Assembly (NCBI RefSeq): GCF_051195255.1
Contig: NZ_JBNJLK010000002.1
Span: 434,001-498,000 of the forward strand
DNA from: Falsirhodobacter sp051195255
Lineage (GTDB): Bacteria > Pseudomonadota > Alphaproteobacteria > Rhodobacterales > Rhodobacteraceae
Reading direction: 5' to 3'
Length of the DNA: 64,000 bases
The notes under the pieces are model-generated. The model was not told the origin of the DNA. It saw nothing but the letters and a program-made list of their open reading frames with translations, and did not search any database. A program made the position numbers and the translations under genes. Shown piece after piece: positions 61,103 through 64,000 of the stretch (position 1 is the stretch's first letter; each line of letters starts with the position of its first letter).

Positions 61103-61791
61103 AGGTCCAGCGGAACCAGGACCTCGGGCTCGATCACGCGCACGCCGGGCAGCGCGTCGATCAGGGGCTGCGCCGATTGCGCCAGCGCCGGGAAGGTCTT
61201 GTAGTGGCAGGGGATCACGGTCTTGAAGTTGAAGTACCGTTTCGCGGCATAGGCCGCGCGGTCCATGTCCATCGTGTAGAACCCGCCGCAGGCCAGGATA
61301 CCGATGTCGGGCTTGTGGTAGTCGCCCATCCAGTCCATGTCGGCCATGATGTCGGTGTCGCCCGACACATAGATGACGTGGCCTTCGCCCGCGATCATGT
61401 AGCCGGACTCGGTTCCGGTATAGATCGGCGTGGACTTGCCTTGGACGGAGCTGGAATGGACGGCGTGGACCATGGTCACCTTCGCGCCGTTCAGATCGAC
61501 CGTGCCGCCCTTGTTGAAGCCGATGCCTTCGATCCCTTCCTCGTTCGACCACCAGCCGATCAGGTCGGCGATGCCCACCATCGGGATCTTGTGGCTTTTG
61601 CTGACCGACAGGGCATCGGCGGTGTGGTCGCCATGTCCATGCGTCAGCAGCAGATGGGTGACGCCGTCCAGCGCCTCGTCGCGCCGCTTCTCGGGGAAGG
61701 AGGGGTTTCCGGTGAACCACGGGTCGATGAGGAGGACGGCCCCCTCGATCTCCAGCCGGAAGCCGGCATGGCCAAGCCAGATCAGTTTCAT
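61099..61791 (-). CDS. UPF0173 metal-dependent hydrolase
   Basis: Metallo-beta-lactamase-fold hydrolase of 230 residues. The metal motif is THGHGDHT (about residues 52-59), and YVSGDTDIMADM (about 135-146) and VIPCHYKTFP (about 189-198) supply further ligands. It belongs to the UPF0173 group, with no confirmed substrate. The ATG at 61791 gives MKLIWLGHAGF, the family start. Confidence 0.92.
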   Translation of the reverse strand: MKLIWLGHAGFRLEIEGAVLLIDPWFTGNPSFPEKRRDEALDGVTHLLLTHGHGDHTADALSVSKSHKIPMVGIADLIGWWSNEEGIEGIGFNKGGTVDLNGAKVTMVHAVHSSSVQGKSTPIYTGTESGYMIAGEGHVIYVSGDTDIMADMDWMGDYHKPDIGILACGGFYTMDMDRAAYAAKRYFNFKTVIPCHYKTFPALAQSAQPLIDALPGVRVIEPEVLVPLDL

Positions 61792-61873
61792 CGCGTGCTC
61801 CTTGCTGCGTATGGCCACAGGCTACGGCAGGGGATGGGGGCTGAAAAGCCTTCCCGCTTCAACGACCACGTGA

Positions 61874-62659
61874 TCAGGCGTTCAGCAGGGCCATTGCCTC
61901 GGCGTGGATCGCGGCATTGGCGGCGGCCAGCACCCGGCCCCCCTGCACGGCGGGACCACCCGTCCAGTCGGTGACAAGGCCACCCGCCGCTTGGATCACG
62001 GCGATCGGAGCGTGGATGTCATAGGGCTGAAGCCCCGCTTCGATCACGAGGTCGATCTGCCCGGCCGCCAGCAGGGCATAGGCGTAGCAGTCCATGCCAT
62101 AACGGGTCAGCCGCGCCTGATCCTTCACGCGCCGGAAGGCGGCTTCCTCCTCGGCACTGCCCACTTCAGGGAAGGTGGAGGACAGGAACGCCTCGCGTAG
62201 CGGGCGGGGGGCGCGGGTGCGCAGGGGATGGATGCCATGCGGGCCCGCGACCTGCGCCAGACCGAAGCCCCCTTCGAACCGTTCGCCGATATGGGGCTGG
62301 TCGATCAGGCCGTAGACCGGACCCTTCGCGTCGGACACCGCGATCAGCACGCCCCAGGTTGGCGTGCCGCACAGAAAGGCGCGCGTGCCGTCGATCGGGT
62401 CCAGCACCCAGGTCAGGCCGCTGGTGCCTTCGGTGTGCCCACGCTCCTCGCCCAGGATGCCATCCTGGGGACGGCGGCGGGCAAGGATGGCGCGCATCGC
62501 GTCCTCGGCGGCGCGGTCGGCGGCGGTCACCGGGTCGAAATGCGCAGGGGCCTTGTTGTCGACGCCCAGGGAAGGCTGACGGAACAGAGCCATGGCCGCG
62601 CCACGCGCAGCCTCGGCCAGTTCATGCGCCGTTTCGATGATGCTGTTGCGATCGTCCAT
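61874..62659 (-). CDS. hisN: Inositol-phosphatase-family histidinol-phosphatase (HisN-like)
   Basis: Mg2+-dependent phosphatase of 261 residues. Visible motifs are DPVTAADRAAE (about 42-52), GILGEERG (about 67-74), WVLDPIDGTRAFLCG (about 84-98) and YDIHAPIAVIQAAGG (about 213-227). The FIG/IMPase signature is complete. The GTRAFLCGTPTWG loop resembles HisN enzymes that finish histidine synthesis in alphaproteobacteria, but inositol or sugar phosphates are possible. Confidence 0.85.
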   Translation of the reverse strand: MDDRNSIIETAHELAEAARGAAMALFRQPSLGVDNKAPAHFDPVTAADRAAEDAMRAILARRRPQDGILGEERGHTEGTSGLTWVLDPIDGTRAFLCGTPTWGVLIAVSDAKGPVYGLIDQPHIGERFEGGFGLAQVAGPHGIHPLRTRAPRPLREAFLSSTFPEVGSAEEEAAFRRVKDQARLTRYGMDCYAYALLAAGQIDLVIEAGLQPYDIHAPIAVIQAAGGLVTDWTGGPAVQGGRVLAAANAAIHAEAMALLNA

Positions 62660-62690
62660 GGCGTCGCCTTAGCGGCGGCCCCCCTTCGGG

Positions 62691-63059
62691 TCAAGCAACG
62701 TCGGACAGGACCCGTGCCAGATCGAACAGGCGCCGCCGCTGGGCTTCGGGAATGGCGTAATACACGCGCACCAGTTCCAGCGCCTCGCGGTCGGCCATCA
62801 TGTCGCGCGACGACGCTTCGGACGCCCCATCCAGACCTTCGAAGAAATAGGCGATCGGCACGTCGAGAACATGCGCGATGTCCCACAGACGCGACGCGCT
62901 GACGCGGTTGGCGCCCGTTTCATACTTCTGAATCTGCTGGAACTTGATCCCCACACCTTCGGCAAGCTGCTGCTGTGTCGTGCCGATCGTCCAGCGGCGA
63001 TGGCGGATGCGCTTTCCCACATGCACGTCTACCGGATGTTTGTCTGTGGTCGCGTCCAT
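62691..63059 (-). CDS. XRE-family transcriptional regulator
   Basis: A 122-residue protein with an HTH_3 domain (about residues 16-70: GTTQQQLAEGVGIKFQQIQK and SASRLWDIAHVLDVPIAYFF) and a helical C-terminal tail of about 45 residues. It resembles the short stand-alone XRE regulators conserved in Rhodobacterales. It faces the YccA-family gene across an AT-rich region with symmetrical GTTCAA repeats. An in-frame ATG at 63083 would add eight residues; 63059 is preferred by similarity. Confidence 0.88.
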   Translation of the reverse strand: MDATTDKHPVDVHVGKRIRHRRWTIGTTQQQLAEGVGIKFQQIQKYETGANRVSASRLWDIAHVLDVPIAYFFEGLDGASEASSRDMMADREALELVRVYYAIPEAQRRRLFDLARVLSDVA

Positions 63060-63335
63060 GGCCTGCCCGTTTTCTACTATCATTCACAGCAACATAAGGA
63101 GGAGGTTTGTATCAAAACAATTTACCATATTTGTCATACTCGCCTGATAAGTTCAATTGAACCGTTCAATATGTGCATAAGTTCCTATTCATCATTACGT
63201 GAGTGTATAAAGGCCCTGCGACGAACTGCCCGCACCGGGCGACTTGAAAAATCTGGCCGGCTTGCCGATATTTTGCGTAATTCGGGCGGTCCCTGCGGGA
63301 TATGACGCACCGAGGGGGAAGTTACGGAGGACTCC
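63060..63335. promoter_or_regulatory. AT-rich divergent control region with GTTCAA repeats
   Basis: Between the XRE and YccA-family genes, 63084-63215 is strikingly AT-rich for this genome. At 63151-63170 three alternating half-sites occur, GTTCAA-TTGAAC-C-GTTCAA, giving overlapping palindromes, of which GTTCAATTGAAC (63151-63162) is perfect. It is a candidate operator for the XRE regulator; the spacing does not fit LexA. ACGGAGG precedes the downstream ATG. Confidence 0.5.
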
Positions 63336-64000
63336 ATGGCGCAATATCAGACGATCGGCTCAACCGCGGGATCGCGGGCGGCCCAGATCGATGCGGGCCT
63401 TCGCGCCCACATGAACAAAGTCTACGGCATGATGTCCGTCGGCATGCTGCTGACGGGCGGCGCGGCCTGGGCCATCGCCGGCCTTGCCACCACGACGGAT
63501 CCGTCGCAGGCGGCGGCCCAGATGGGCAATGGCCAGTATCTGACGGCTCTCGGCTCGGCCATCTACGCCTCGCCGCTGAAATGGGTCATCATGTTCGCCC
63601 CGCTGCTGGTGGTGTTCGCCTTCAGCGCGCTGATCAACAAGATGTCCACGGCCACGGCGCAGCTGGTCTTCTTCGGCTATGCCGTGCTGATGGGCCTGTC
63701 GCTGTCGTCGATCTTCCTGGTCTTCACGGGGGCGTCGATCGCGCAGACCTTCCTTGTGACGTCCATCGCCTTTGCGGCCCTGTCGCTTTACGGCTACACG
63801 ACGAAGAAGAACCTGTCGGGTCTTGGCACCTTCCTGATGATGGGCGTGATCGGTCTGGTCATCGCCATGATCGTCAACATGTTCCTGCACTCGCCCGCGC
63901 TGACCTTTGCGATCTCGGCCATCGGCGTGCTGATCTTCGCGGGTCTGACGGCCTATGACACGCAGAACATCAAGGCGACCTACATCCAGCATGCCCAGAT
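63336..64000 (+). CDS. Bax inhibitor-1/YccA family membrane protein (3' end outside window)
   Basis: The first 221 residues of a BI-1 family integral membrane protein. After a hydrophilic start (MAQYQTIGSTAGSRAAQIDA) it has at least six hydrophobic segments, with YGMMSVGMLLTGGAAW (about residues 30-45) and the family-typical LIFAGLTAYDTQNIK (about 201-215), whose Asp is part of the conserved ion-site pair. The reading frame runs off the window end without a stop. The family is linked to calcium leak and membrane-protein quality control (FtsH association in E. coli YccA). The start has ACGGAGG six bases upstream. Confidence 0.92.
   Translation, partial: MAQYQTIGSTAGSRAAQIDAGLRAHMNKVYGMMSVGMLLTGGAAWAIAGLATTTDPSQAAAQMGNGQYLTALGSAIYASPLKWVIMFAPLLVVFAFSALINKMSTATAQLVFFGYAVLMGLSLSSIFLVFTGASIAQTFLVTSIAFAALSLYGYTTKKNLSGLGTFLMMGVIGLVIAMIVNMFLHSPALTFAISAIGVLIFAGLTAYDTQNIKATYIQHAQ

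Noticed and set aside
63151..63167. GTTC...GTTC as a second SOS box
   Set aside because: The half-sites are separated by nine bases, not the seven required for the alphaproteobacterial LexA box; the symmetrical GTTCAA arrangement fits another regulator better.
1..64000. CRISPR array, rRNA operon, intact insertion sequence or prophage
   Set aside because: No regular repeat-spacer pattern, rRNA-like sequence, transposase motif or phage structural cluster was seen on reading both strands; only small palindromes and gene fossils occur.

Overview
The window is GC-rich, densely packed bacterial DNA that looks like the chromosome of an alphaproteobacterium of the Rhodobacterales (Rhodobacter/Paracoccus relatives). 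Pointers are a class I lysyl-tRNA synthetase, DnaE2 behind an alphaproteobacterial GTTC-N7-GTTC SOS box, a DUF2927 lipoprotein and strong GC3 bias, which creates many long antisense shadow frames. No rRNA, CRISPR array or intact insertion sequence was seen. Two tRNA genes, Leu(UAA) and Ser(UGA), lie on the minus strand.

Layout. 0-12.2 kb is core housekeeping: a DUF465 protein, purE-purK, an M3 oligopeptidase, a selenoprotein W-like protein, choline sulfatase, a cold-shock protein, EttA, nadD, a dacB-type carboxypeptidase, a TerB-like protein and lysS. 12.3-20.5 kb holds a large beta-helix protein without a signal peptide, a MarR regulator divergent from a membrane transporter plus an M20 carbamoylase/amidohydrolase, a frameshifted amidohydrolase and guanine deaminase, which suggests nucleobase or ureide salvage. 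20.5-32.7 kb carries mgtE, 5-formyl-THF cyclo-ligase, an Hsp70-like protein, a CHASE4-like/GGDEF/EAL protein, a short Mfd-like helicase and an SOS-controlled dnaE2 with no imuA or imuB beside it. 32.7-34.8 kb is decaying accessory DNA: an HNH nuclease gene with two lesions and a frameshifted HTH gene.

34.8-48.9 kb is the most interesting part. It has two LysR-controlled catabolic operons. The first encodes a 2-hydroxyacid dehydrogenase, an RraA/HMG-aldolase-type protein and a tripartite tricarboxylate transporter (TctCBA), followed by the fossils of a LigI-like lactonase and of a LysR gene fused by deletion. The second encodes a CitMHS citrate-type carrier, a CaiB-type CoA-transferase, a short citrate-synthase-fold lyase of the citryl-CoA lyase type and a second TctCBA system. 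Together they suggest uptake of a citrate-like acid, CoA transfer, and cleavage of the CoA thioester without ATP-citrate lyase or the classical citrate lyase complex.

49-53.3 kb is a sulfonate-utilisation (ssu-like) operon with an extra cupin gene. 53.3-54.2 kb is mostly non-coding debris. 54.2-64 kb returns to housekeeping genes: tRNA-Ser, purC, tadA, an RluB-type pseudouridine synthase, a flavin reductase, a GNAT enzyme, a small membrane peptide with XpaC and TelA, a DUF2927 lipoprotein, a UPF0173 hydrolase, HisN, an XRE regulator and the 5' part of a Bax-inhibitor-1/YccA membrane protein cut by the window end.
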